Shown: one piece after another, positions 9,550-23,600 of the stretch
Position numbering within the stretch: the stretch's first letter is position 1
Layout: each line of letters starts with the position of its first letter
NCBI GenBank assembly: GCA_965153355.1
Contig: OZ231126.1
Coordinates: 7,068,001-7,132,000, forward strand
DNA length: 64,000 bases
Direction: 5' to 3'
From: Flaccisagitta enflata
Taxonomy: Eukaryota > Chaetognatha > Sagittoidea > Aphragmophora
Position numbers and translations under genes: made by a program
The notes under the pieces: model-generated
Database searches by the model: none
Told to the model about the DNA's origin: nothing
What the model saw: the letters and a program-made list of their open reading frames with translations, nothing else

Positions 9550-12500
9550 CTCTCTCTCTCTCTCACATACACACGCTTCCACAGGAGAATCCCGTTCATT
9601 ATTGGACTTATTTTATGTACAGCAATATTTGAGGGATGCACTCACTTATTGGAAAAGTCCAGCTTTACAAACGTAAGCTTAACTTTTGTGAAAAAAGCCA
9701 GTAACGTCTGTAAGAATGCATCTCTATCCGTCGGTCTGTCCGGCGTTTCGTCCGTCAGTCTGTTTGTCGGTCACGCATTAAGTCAACGATGCTTTCGCCG
9801 CAAATACTGACCTTTTTCTTCTCAGGAGGGGGGAGGTTGGTGGCAGCTACTTACATTCCTGATCCTGGTCAGTTCACCCGTCACCTGAATTACGATTGTC
9901 TCAAAAGCATCAGGGGAAGGGGATGAAGTCCCGTAGAACACAGGGGGACTTTTGTTCGTCCATTCATCCGTTTGTCCATCCATGAGGCCTGAGAGGGGTG
10001 TGGGGGCGGATTTAAAAGCCTGAGAAGGCAGATTTGAAGCTAAAGAAGATTTTTTTGAGAGGGCTGATTTGAGCCTGAGGAGGCCAATGTGAAACCTGAG
10101 GCCCATATTTGAGACCTGAGAGGCCTTATTAGGGACCAGATTTGAGGCCTGGAAGGCCCGATTGAGGCCTGAGAGGGCTAGGGGGGATTTGAAGTCTAAG
10201 ATGCCTGATTGGAGGCCTAACAGGTCGCCCAAGGGCAATATATGGTCAGCAATACCCTTTGCCCTGCTTTGAGTGATTGTCAGTTGGAGTGAGGGGAAGC
10301 AGGGCAGCGGTCCCGAAGGGGACAAAGTCCTGTAGAACACAGGGTGACTTTCGTTCGTCCTGCCTTACGTGGATGAGATGCTACATAGAGGGTTTACTGA
10401 AGGCCTTCAAGAGCTTAAATTGAGATCTAAGAAAGCTGATGTAAGGCCTGAGAATGTCAATTGGAAGCTTGAGAGGATTAACTTGCGGCCTAATTTGAGG
10501 CATGAGAGGACAGGTTTGAGGCATGGGAATTTCGATTTGAGTCCTGTGAAACCTAATTTGAGTTCTGAAAGGCCAGGTTTGAGACCTGAGAGGTCGGATT
10601 TGAGGCCTGAGAGGCCGGATTTGAGGCCTGAGAGGCTGGATTTGAGGCCTGAGAGGCTGGATTTGAGGCCTAAGAGGCTGGATTTGAGGCCTGAGAGGCC
10701 AGATTTTAGGCCTGAGGGGCCTTATAAGGGGGGGACGAACGAACTAACTAACAACCAAACTAACCAACGGACGAATGAATGAAAGTCCCCCTGTGATCTA
10801 CAGGACTTCATCCCCTTCGGGGTTGGGTGCTTCACATAGCAAAAGTTGCTTATTTCTTTTCATCCTCTTTACCTAATGTGGAGTGAGCAATTTTAGGACC
10901 TTTACCATTTTTCTTTTATCAAAAATTGTTCATCTTCCGTTTTTTAGAAAATTGTTTTTGAGAGCCTAATTTGTATATTGCAGTGGGATAAAAAAGTATG
11001 CTGATCTTCTCTGAATTAGCTTTTATAAACTTCTGCTGTTTAGAGAATTGTTAACCTGCTTTTTCACAAGCTCTTACGTAACTTATGCTCTGATATTTTG
11101 ATTTATTTTTACAAAAATCATGGTTTTCTAAAACTAACAATTGTTCCTTTTGTAACAAGACTACACAGGATTTTGCTGAATTCTGGGAAATCTGAGTAAA
11201 CTTTAAAGCCAAAACAAAAACGGAAGATAAAGGAATTTTGAGAAAAGGAAAACGGTCATCTTCATGATTTTTTTCACTCCATATTGGGTTAGCGGGACGA
11301 GAAGAAAATCAAATTTTTTGCTATGCGAAGCACGCAACCTTCGGGGCCACTGCCCAAAAGGCCTGATTTCATGCTTGGGAACCTTGATTTGAGGTCTGAG
11401 AGGCCTGATATGAGGCTTTGGAGGCGTGATTGGAGGTCTGAGAGGTCTGGTTTGAGGCCTAAGAGGTCTGATTGGGGGACTAACAAAAGAATGGACTAAC
11501 AGGTAAACAAAAGTCCCCGTTCAGGGCCGCTACGCAAAAAGTCATCCAAGGTCAGCGCCCTGCTCGGAGTGATCAAGTGAAGTAGAGGAGCAGGGCAGTA
11601 GCTCCAAAGAGTGGATGTCATGTGGGACACAGGGGTGAATTTTCAGTTGTCCAGAGGGGGAATATATCATGCCTGAGGAGACTGATTGAGGTTATTGAAG
11701 GTAGTTCAGAGGTCTGGAGGGTAGATTCAGGCCTGAATAGCAGATTTGAGGTCTGGAGGGCAGATTTCAGGCCTGAAGTGCGGATTTAAAGTCTGTAGGC
11801 AGGCTTGAGGCCTTGATGCCAGATTTGAGGCCTGGAGAGCTGATTTCAGGTCTGGAGGGTTGATTTCAGGTCTTGTGGGTTACATTGAGGCCTAAATTGA
11901 GGGCTGGAAGGGCTAGTTTGAGGCCTAAGATTGCTGATATGGGGCCCAGATGGTCAATGGGAGAGGGGGGGGGAATGGATGGAAGAATGAATGGAAGGAC
12001 AGACAGATGGACGGATGTCTGGAAATTCACCCCAGGGTCCTTCAGGATAATTGCCCCTTGGGGCCGCTGCCCAAAAATGAGGAGAATAGATTTCCCGGTA
12101 CATGAAAGCATAGGTCACTTCTATAGTTGTCTCCTTCAGGGCCGCTGCCCAAGAACGATAAGCAGGCCTATTCTTAGTCATTTCTCTAAGCGGGACAACC
12201 GGGCCCGCCACTCCAAATTTCAGCATGCTTGACACAGAAACTTCGAGCCCAGTAAAATATTTTTTGATTTCTTTCCCAAATGTGCTAACTTTTTTATAGG
12301 ATTGCCATCAGCTCTTTTCTTTGTTCTTTGAAAGTAGCACGAGACAGAATATTCAGAATGTTGTTTTAGTATCATTCTGTTTCACAAATCGACTTACTGA
12401 TCACAGTGATTTGGAAGAAAACAAGGCCGGATACACGGCTACCAAAGTCGCGTGCAGGTGAGCAGGGGCAGTGATGGAACATGCCTACTATAGCATTTAG

Positions 12501-15500
12501 GCAGGATCAGTAATGCAAGAGACGCCCGAAAACGCATAAAAAAAAAACAAATAATGAATGACCGACCGACCGACGGACCAACCGACCGACTGAGAGCGAA
12601 TGAGAGCGTGCCAACCGGGCCCCAGGCAGCAAAAATAGCGGACCAGACAGCCAAATTGGGGGCCTCGGGCCCGCTCTAAAAGAAGGCCGTCGATAAGTCA
12701 TTTTCGATGGTGATATGGAGTCAGATCTTAAAACTTTCTTGTTTTTTATGGTTGCGGCAGACACACCCCGGCCTATTTATCGTCGTGCTGTACACTCCAA
12801 TTTTGTTCTATTCTGCATTTCATCTGGATCTACGCAATTGGAGAAGATACACTTTGGTATGATGGATTGGTCGTTCAGTCTATAACACAACTATGATATC
12901 ATAGATACTATCTTGCTCAAATTAAAAGAGTCCTCGTTATAAAAATTAATCATTTATTCTTAAATAATGATTAGTAATTAAAACCTGTTCTTTTGCGATA
13001 AAAATTCATTTTACATATTTTGGCAGTAACTTTTGCTTGTATAGCAACTGTAATGGTCTCTTGTAACCCTACCATCAATTTGCGTGTGACATGTTTCACA
13101 ACTTCTTTATCTGTTTTTGCTTTTCTGATTTTAAGGCAAACCTTTCATTAATTTTGTTGTAAAATCTAAACGATTTGAGCTCTGCTTGGTGGCAAATGAA
13201 AGCTCTTTTGAAGCTCTTTACATTGGTCATCAATTTTCCTGACCTTCTATGATTGATATGTACAGGATATACCCATATGAAAATGCTAGAATTACAAAAA
13301 AAAAATTTACCTCATAGATCAAAGTGAATCATTTCACTTTTTCTGCTGTAAAATCTGAACAAATTGAGCTACAGATCTCTAATTTTTATATGTTTTGTAT
13401 TATGATTTAGCCATAATTTAAGAAAACATGCCGGACTCTTTTGAGCAAGATACTATCTAGGAAATAGAAATCTTTCCGCACGTTTCAGGTAATAACTCTT
13501 GTAAGAATCATCTTATTGATAAAAAATTGGTGACAAAAATGAAGCTCTTCAAATTTGCAAGCCATCTCCGCAAACCGCATCTTGCTATCTCAATGGGTTT
13601 AGAAGTTATCTTACTTTGAATGAAATCATTCCTTTTGAAGGTTCCTTAATTTGACTTCTTTACAGTAAGTCTTATTCATTCAAAAATTGATATCTTCTTT
13701 GTCTTTTGATGAATTGACAAAAAATTGGTGGCCAAACTGAAGAGTTTTTCAAGGGGCATCTTTATGTTTTTTTGCGCAACAAAATCAATTCAGCCATTTA
13801 AAAGTTATGATCACTCAAAGATGAAGAAAGGGAAAAAATGTTATCATGCAAAAAAGCTGGAAGCCAACACTCCAACGTACCTCCAGAAACTCTGCAAATT
13901 GCTGAATTGGATAATGGCGGTGGTAATTGAGTCAGAGGGAGCCTAAATCTGTTATTTATTGATTTGTAATCAACTGATATAAGTGATTGTGTCAATAAAT
14001 GACATGAATCATAAGGTGGAAAGATTTCTATTTCCTAGATAGTAGTACATAAATACATTCATACATACATTCTCTTCCCAAATGGTTTTTAGTGAGAACT
14101 TAGTTTTTGAAAATGCAAAATTCATACATACATTCTCTTCCCAAATGGTTTTTAGTGAGAACTATTTTGACCTCTGGAAAAAAAAAAAAGATGTTAATAA
14201 AATTTTACTGAAAATCTTCATTTTCTTGCCTTTTTCCTTGAGAATTGCTAATCAAAAAGCAATCTTAAGCATAAAATATGAAACAGACATACATATCAAG
14301 TTGTGTATCCAGTAGCAGCTTGACCAATGAAAAAATTTGTGGATGGATAATTAAGCTATCATTTATGCAAAAGTGAAATTAAGCACTGCACTTTTCCCTG
14401 GCAGATTTGACGTCATAAGTGTTTTTGTTGGAATCTAAAATAAACGGCCAAAGAGCCTCATCTACTTTGGACTCATTTTTAGTCGCGGACACGCGACTCT
14501 ACACCTTGCCGTGTCGGTCGGTAGGTCGGTAGGTCGGTCCGTCAGTCCGTCCGTCCGTCCGTCACATTTTTGAACTCCGAGTGGTTTTTGCATTACTGCT
14601 CCTGCCCAACCGTCCGCGACTGGATTGCCGTGTATCCGGCCTTGTTGAATTCCGAGCGGTTTTCGCATTACTGCTCCTGCCCAACCGTCCGCGACTGGAT
14701 TGCCGTGTATCCGGCCTTGTTATCTGCCTAAGGCCAAGAGCCTATGTTTTTTAACTTGGTATACATTGAATTAACTGTGGTAATTCTCACATGCAGCTGT
14801 GGCAGGACAGAAGTCGCCTGCTCACATTGTGGTACACCTACAAATTATCAATTTGTCAACTTTAATGCATGAATTGATCAGTGAATGATTAAATAAATGG
14901 AAAACAGCCTTGTCTCTTAACTTTCTGTAACGACAGATGGGGATGGAGTTTGTCATCGTGGCAATTATCTCTTACATGATGATGGTTAGCTTCACCGCGG
15001 CTTTGGTCCACGGCCTTTGGAAATGGAATGTTTCTTGCTCTTTCATGTTTGGCTCCATAATAACTGCCACAGACTGTCTCATGCTTATTCCAATCTTTGT
15101 TGGAACCAGTGCGGCGAGAGCTGTAGGTAAAAGGAGTGTAGTCAGTGGTTTTTTCTTGTGTGGTACCATCATAACTGCCGCATACTGCCTCATGCTCATT
15201 CTAATCTTTGTTGGAACCAGTGCAGCAACAGTAGAAGGTAAAAGAAATGATTTCTAGTTTGATACCGTCATAAATGCCACAGACTGCCAGTTGTTGGAAC
15301 CAGTGCGGAAAGAGCTGTAGGTAAGAGAAGTGAAGTCAATTGTTTTGTCTGATCTGGTATCATTATAACTGACACAAACTGCCTCATGCTTTTTCCAATC
15401 TTTGTTGGAATCAGTGCGGGCAGAGCTGTAGGTAAGAGAAGTGAAGACAGTTATTTTTCTTATCTAATACCATTTTAGCTACGATGGACTGCCTCATGCT

Positions 15501-18500
15501 TATTCAAATTTTTGTTGAAACCAGTGCGGCGAGAGCTGTAGGAAAGAGGAAAGAGGAAAGAGTCAGTTGGTTTTTCTTATCTGGTACCATAATGATAATA
15601 TAATATTTTAACTGCCACAGACTGCCACATGCTTATTCCAATCTTTGTTGGATCCAGTGCAGCAAGAGCTGTAGGTACAACTAAAGATTTCTAGTTTGAT
15701 ACCATCATAACTGCCACAGACTGCCTTATGCCTATTCCAATCTTTGTTAGAATCAGCTCAGCAAGAGCTGTGGGTAAGAGGAGTGCTTACCAGAGTGCTC
15801 TTAAATTATGGTCCAATCTGAATCTTGTCTTCCTTGCCTAAGGAGTGTTTCCATATTCATCACAGATGATGGCTCTGGACTCATGTGATGATCAGATGAA
15901 GTTTACTCATGCCCACCACCCCACCTCTTTCCCATGATAAAAGATAAGAAACTTTGGAGGCATTTTCTACGAGATATGAGGGGGGTGGCGCGGAAAAACT
16001 TCATTTGATCGCTACAAGATTTTAGGCTTATCATCTGGGATGGACATGGTCTCCATTTGTCCACAAGGGGAACTGTTTATGCTTATGCTTATGTGCAAGA
16101 GCTGTAGGTAAGAGAACTGATGTCATTTGTTCCTTATTGTTTGGTACCAACATAACTGCCATGGACTGTCTCGTGCTTATTCCGACTTTTGTTGAAACAA
16201 GCACAGCGCCAATGAGAGCTGTAGGTCAATGGATTAAATTCTGTCATCCTTGACTGTTTCAAGGATATTTGTTTTGAGCCTGCACCTTAAGATTTACAGG
16301 TGTGTGAGGTGTGGCTGAGGCAAAAGCATTCCATTGAGCTTTGTTTGAAGTATTTCTTACACTATTAAATTTTCAGTGAGAGCTTCAGTATGAAATTTTC
16401 ATTGTCCAGGCATCTAATGATGTGTTTTCTTCTTCATAAACAGCAAATCATGTTAATCATGAAGCAACCTTCAACACAGTCCTGGCATTTCTCATGTTTG
16501 ACATTTGGGCTAAGTATGACCATTACAAAAACTACCATGGTAAGTGAATCTGAAACTCGAATCAAGCTGCACTGTGGACTGAAACGGACAGAGAGAAAAT
16601 TCTGGGCTGAGTGACAGAAATGGCGAGTTGATCTTAAATGAATCATTGACAAACACGAAAAAAATTCTGTAATGAGGGCAGTCATATGAGAATTCTGGCA
16701 GATTTTCAAGGAAAAGGATACTTTTCATGTTTCCATGTCTTCTCATTCAATTCTTTTCTTAGGTTTCCAATATTTCATGAATGTGTTTGTATTATCACCC
16801 ATCGTTGCCTTTCTCATGGCCCTGCTTTTCTTACAATTTTGTAAGTGGTTCCACAGCTGTTACATTTCAGATATGGTAAGTACAAATCTATTATGATAAC
16901 CTGTGCTTAAGGAGGATTTCAGTAATGTAACCCACCAAAGCGTAGGGCTTTGCTTTGCTTTGCTTATTGATTGCGCCTGGTCAAGGTATGGAGACCTTGG
17001 AGGTAAGATATGGGGGGCTATTAACTGGGGCTCAGTGCTTGCAGCTTTTGAATTGTATTGTAAAATATATTCTGGCAGGCAAGGAAGATTCATTTTCAAT
17101 GTGTATCCTGTTAACAAAACACTAATTTTGTTGTTAAACTACAGATTATTATTCTCTCCTTGATCATTATTTCATACATCGTTGGATACCACCTATTAAC
17201 TCTCTCTGGTACATTGATGGTTTTTGTATCAAGTCTTGTCGTACAATTCAACAAAACCATCCTATCATCTGAGGTAAAGACAAACACAAAATATGAAAAC
17301 AAGGCCGGATACACGGCTACCCAAGTTGCGTGCGGGTGGGCAGGGGCAGTGATGAAATAGACCAATCAAGCAGTTGGGCAGGAGCAGTAACCCCCAAACC
17401 TCCCATAAACGCCGAAAAATCAAAGTGTAACAGATGGACCAATGTACGGACCAGTGGACGGACCGACGGATGGGCTGCCGGACAGAGCAGGTTGCAGAGT
17501 TGCGTTCACGCAACTAAAAATGCAGAAACACAACTCTTGAACATGCCATGTTGGTCCGTTAGTTGATCAATCCGTCCAATCATCTGTCCGTCCTTCGGTA
17601 ACTTATTTGAGATGGGAGTGTTTTTTTGCTGTATAACCCTTTCCCACCCATCTGTGACTTGGGAAGTTGGGAGGAGTGTAGCGGCCTTGTTTAACTTCTT
17701 TTTGAGGTACAACGGGATCTTTTTTTTTAAATGATCTTTGGCTAAGGACCTATCTCCACAGTGTGCATATAGGAAATAAAGTTGATATGAATGCATTTTT
17801 AAGATCACGGTCCCTTTAGATGAATTTCTCCATTCCCTATTAAAGACAAGATTTGTTGGTCACTTGACATCCATTGTTGCAAAGTACCTGTACCTGTACC
17901 TTCATAATTTACATTCCTTCCCTAAATACTGAAGACTGACAAATAGGATACCAGAGCAAAACCTTGCAAAACCTTGACCACAAATCATGGTCTTGTTACT
18001 AACCATTTCAATTTCATCCATTTCTCTCAGGTTCTTTCAAGTGTATACATGACATTAGATGTGCTTACATTTATGAGTACATCAGTATTGACAGTATACA
18101 CCACTGTCTGGTTGATTCATTATACAGACATTTCCGTTGGTACGTGTTTACTTATGCCTTGTTAGAAAGACTGGCTCCAAGATGAGTCAAGCTGCAGTAA
18201 AGGGATACTCCACAGATGTTAACAAATAACCCGGGGAAACAATGTTGTCGCGGATATGCAACCCCTACCCCCTCCACACACACAAACTCTTTGAACAATT
18301 ACAAATAGTCCCGTCTCTTAAAGGAATAAAAACCAGGAACTCGGCGCTTTTGGAGCAAAGTGTGAAAATTTGCATACAGGGTCAGTTTTTCGTGCCGAAC
18401 AAGACTAGAAGGGGTACACGTCCGATTTTTTAGTGTACCCCTTTCAAAAACGCGTTTTTTTGCCCAAAAAACACTTTGAAATGGCGCTGACGCCAAACCA

Positions 18501-20595
18501 ATTGACGGATGACTATAAAATTTTAGGTGAAGAAAAATATGCCTTTTCCTACTTCTAAAATTTCATAAAATCGGTTCAGATAAGAATGAAGATAATGCGT
18601 TTAAAGTCAGCCTATTTTCAAAAAGTATTATATTTGGGTAAAAGGTTTTTTTGAGCTGTAAGTCTGAAATTGGTTTCACTCATTTATTTTACCCTAATTC
18701 CCCTCTAAAATCAAAAAAATTGAAAAATCCATGTTTTTTCATTTTTTGGCCAAAAACTAAAATAACCTTCAAAATTTAGGCCTGATTTTCATTTTAGCTA
18801 GTGCAAGGAAAATACAAAAAATCATTGACCCACTCAGAATCTATTAACATAGTGTACAACTTATTCCCAAACTTTCAGAAGGGTACATTAACCCAAAAGA
18901 CAAAATTTAATTTCAAAGAATTAAAAACGAACCCAAAATTTCGCATTTTGGACTCCCTAGGGACATTTGGTAACGCTACAGCCAAACGCTTCAACCAATT
19001 TGCCTAAAATTTTGTATGCAAGTCTCTATATGTAAGGGGCATATCTGAGCCAAATTTCAGCTTCCTAATCAGACTCTTGAATTTTTTCATATACCAAAGA
19101 GGCAAAAAAATGCTAAATTTTCATATTTTTGCTTTAGACTTTGAATTTAAATTTTGTCTTTTTGGGTTAATGTAAATTTCTGTTTAGAATAAGTTATACA
19201 CTTATGACAATAGATTCTGAGTAGGGTGTTGATTTTCACACTTTCCTTGCACTAGCCTTTTTTAAAATCAGGCCAAAATTTTGAGACCATTTTGTGGTTT
19301 TTTGACATAAAATAGAAAAATACATGGATTTTTTCAATTTTTTTGTTTTTAGAGTAAATTAGGGTAATATATGCAAGTGAAACCACCAGACTTCCAGCTC
19401 AAACACAATTTACCTCAAAATTGAAACATAGCCTTTTTTTGAAAATAGGCCTAAACTTTAAATGGTAATATCTTCGCTTCTACTGAACCGATTTTGCTGA
19501 AATTTTGCATGCAAGTAGAAAAAAGGCATATTTTTCTTCACCTAAAATTTTATAGTCATCCGTCAATTGGTTTGGCGTCAGCGCCATTTCAAAGTGTTTT
19601 TTGGGCAAAAAAATGTGTTTTTGAGATGGGTACACTAAAAAATCAGACGTGTACCCATTCTAGTCTTGTTCGGCACGAAAAACTGACCCCGTATGCAAAT
19701 TTTCACGCTTTGCTCCAAAAACGCCGAGTCCTTTTCCTTAAATCCTAGACTAAAATGAGCATTTTAAAACTTAAGTTAGGATGCACATTTTCACACTTTT
19801 CAAATCGAGCATTACAGAGAGCTGGACTAATAGATCGACAAATGGATTGACAACGCCTCTTGAAGACTCGCAAGTCCGCAATTAAGAACCAGGCTGAAGC
19901 TTTAAAAACCTTCAAAAGATACGCATGAAGGAGTTCATCAAAATCAATCACAAACTCTCTACGACATTTCATTTTCTTTGTCACTTCTTAGTCGCGTGCT
20001 ACGCGACTCTACATCCCGCTTTGTCGGTCCGTCCGTTGGTCCGTCGGTCCGTCGGTCTGTCGCTCCGTCCGTCCGTCCGTGCGTCCGTCCGTCCGTCCGT
20101 CCGTCCGTCCGTCCGTCCGTCCGTCCTTCCGTCCGTCCGTCCGTCACACTTTACTTTTTTTGGGTTTTGGGATTTTTGGCTTCACTGCTCCTGCCCAAAT
20201 GATCTGGTGACCGCAATTACAACCCCTGCCCACCCGCACGCCACTGGGGTAGCCGTGTATCCAGCCTTATTTTCTTTTCAGTTTTGTTTCTCAGCTCCTG
20301 TTTGTTGCGTGCTACGCGACTCTACAGTATCAATCAACCGCAGTATGGTGCAGTGCTCATGGTCACTAGAGCATTTGGGCAAGAGCAGTGAGGCCAGAGT
20401 CCATAAAACATAAAAAAGCAAAAAGGGGACTAACCAACCAACGGACGCACTGACAAAGCGGGTTGTAGAGTTGCGTGCGTGCAACTAAAAAGCGCACGTT
20501 TTGAATAATTGATGTTGGGTTATGACATTTGCAGAGGCGCTGATTGTGTAGCAGCGCGCAGCGCCGCTGCTCGGAAGAGTTGGCGGCCGTTCGGA

Positions 20596-20638
<43 letters not shown>

Positions 20639-23600
20639 TAGACAGAGAAAGAGACTGTACTTGGTCAGAGTGAAATACCAGAAAAAAGATGAGAAAAAGT
20701 TGAAAAATTCAAGAATAAGAAGAAAATGTTAAGAATTGGGATTGAAAATGACTTACAATATTTTTTGTAATGGCAATTTTTATGTCTTCAGCCCTACGAA
20801 AAAGTGATAATGGGCCTTCATAAATTCAGCAAATTTCTGTTTTAATTGCAGGCAGAGAAAGAGAGCTGATCCTATTTTTGGCACTACATCAACTCCCACT
20901 TGTTTGTGTGTGACCACCTGTCTGTCCATTGGTCCATCTGTCTGTCCATCAATCAAGCCCAAAAGATAGCGGGATAGAAAGAAACTGTGTTTCCCATAAT
21001 AAGCGTCACTGCCCTTAGCTCTTTCATTAGCAGAAATTTTTTTTGATTTATAACTATTTTTTTTCTCTAAAGAATGAAGAAACTAAAAAGATTTAAGTTT
21101 GAAGATACAGTGGACAACTGCCTTATCGGCACCTGATTTAACAGCATTTCTGATTAAGCAACCATGATGCTTTGGTCCCAAAATTTCCTAGGCTGTAACA
21201 ATGTTAATTTTTCCTGATTCAACAACACCGGATTTAACAGCCAAACCTGATTTACAGGCTTTATTTGTTTGTCCCATAGAAAATATACACCTTAATTAAA
21301 GGTATTTATAAACAATTTGATTTATTTGATAATAATATCACAAAAAACTAAAAAAAAACTAAAAAAAAACAAAAAAACAAGCAAATACATAAGATAAGAA
21401 TTTAAAAAAAGTCATAAATAGTGGATCAAAAATGGACATTTTCATTTTTTTATAAGAGGGATTTAAATCAAAATCAATTTTCATTTAGATATGATGGTAA
21501 TTTTTACTTGCTATATAGTTTAAGTATTTGATATGCAGTGATGCATCATGAATATATTAAAGCAGGCATATCAAAGGCTGTATCTGTAAATCTCTTGCTC
21601 TGTTTGCCAATTGCACAACAACTTAACCACTGCAAGTCATTGAGCACATATGTTTGCTTATTTAATTTTATATCAAATCTTTTTTTAATACTAAAAATTA
21701 GTAATTCGATTTAACAACATTTGAATTTAACATCCAAAATTCCTCAGTCCTTTCAAAACTGTTTTATCGGGTTTCCACTGTAGTTTGTGTTCTCCCTTTA
21801 CTTATTCTCTTATTTTTCTATTTCTTCTGATAAAAATTGTGATCAATAATGTTTTTTGGGGGCTTGAATGACCTTTTGTAACAGCCCAGGGCGCTGATTA
21901 GAAGAAATATGGTAGGTATATATTCAGCCAGGCCAGTCGGAAGATTTTGGGAGTTAGTTCCTGCTGCTCGGAAGGAAAACAAAATCAGCGGGTCTGGACA
22001 TTTGTATGATTTTTTAAATATCTTTCTATTAACACAAATCAAAGTACTTGCATGCACGCAACTCTACAACCCCCTTTGTCTGTGCGTCCATTGGTTGGTT
22101 AGTCCCCTTTTTGGCAGCGGCCCCGAAGGAGTCGATGACCTATGCTTTCGCACATATGGGGAATTTTCTCCTCCTTCTTCTTCTCCTCCTTCGCCTTCAT
22201 CCCCCCCCCTCCTCCCCACCTCCAGGCCCATATCTCAGTCTCGAGGCCCATATCCCAGCCTTGAGGCCCAAATCCCTGTCTTGAGGCCCAAATCCCAACC
22301 TCAAGGCCCAAATCCCAACCCTAAGACAGGGATTTGGGCCTCAAGGCTGGGATATGGGCCTCGAGGCTGAGATATGGGCCTGGAGGTTGGGGGGAGGGGG
22401 GGGTGCAGAGGAGAAGGAGGAGGAGAAAATCCCCCATATGTGTGAAAGCAAAGATCATCGAGCCTTTCGGGGCGGCTGCCCTGCTCCCCCCTCAACTTCA
22501 ACCACAACCTACTTAAGCAGGGCACGGGTACCGCTGACCATATAACGCTTTTCACTGCCCTCTCATAGCAAGATCAGGTGAAAAGTAACAATACTGTAGG
22601 TTTTTTTATTGTTTTGTATAGAATCTGAGCTCTATTTACTGGAACTAATGAAGATAAAATCTTGTCAAGAGCGCTTTTGGAGATTTTCATAAAAATTGGT
22701 GGTTTCAAGCTTTTTTTTTCCTGTAGATTCAACTGGGTATTTCAGAAATACTTTTTGTCAGCAAATTCGTATTTCTGGTGAAATTTCCATTCATTTGATA
22801 GGTCGCAACATGTACTTTTACATAGAAATAAGATTTTCAGTTTTTAAGCCACCGTTGCAAAATTGTAACGGTGGCTTAAAGATGGGAAATTGCATTTTTG
22901 GATAAAATTATATGGTGCGACCTATCAAATGAATGGAAATTTCACCAGGAATTCAAATATGCTGTCAAAATACCCAGTAGAATCTACATTGAAAAAAAGG
23001 GTACAAACCATCAATTTTTATGAAAATCTCAAAAAGCGCTCTTGACAAGTTTTTATCTTTATTTGTTCCAGTAAATAGAGCTCAGATTTTATACAAAACA
23101 ATGAAAAAACCTACAGTAATGTTACTTTTCTCTGGGTCTTGCTGTGAGAGGGTAGTGTTTTGGGACTATTTACTTTTTTATGTTGTATGTACTTTGGCCT
23201 CACTGCTCTTGCCCAAATGCTCTAGTGACCAGGAGCACTGCACCATTGCCTCAGCGACACTTTGGGTAAATGACATTATTAAACAAGACCTGTGCAGTAG
23301 AAAATATCTTTTGGAGCGGTTTTTGAAAAGTTTTCAATTTTAATTTTCACCCATGTTTAAACTTGTAGATTGTGCACAGTCACTACAATCTCTTTTTCGA
23401 TAGCAGAATGTTAAACCGGATAAAATTCCCTTTCATTTGATAGGTCGTACTAAATAGTTTTTTAAAAAATCAAGTTTATCATTTTTCTTGTCACCCTTAC
23501 AAATTTGTAACGGTGGCATGAAAAACAAAAATTGGATACCTTAATGAAAATACACAGTGCGACCTATCTAAGGAAAGGAAATTTCATCAGGAATAACAAT

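Noticed and set aside
10369-10782. 137-codon frame rich in LRPER repeats.
   Set aside because: Translation of the Family D minisatellite.
14185-14295. Hydrophobic stretch ([17 protein letters not shown]) as the missing third membrane segment.
   Set aside because: No usable acceptor (poly-A tract before it) and no phase-0 donor.
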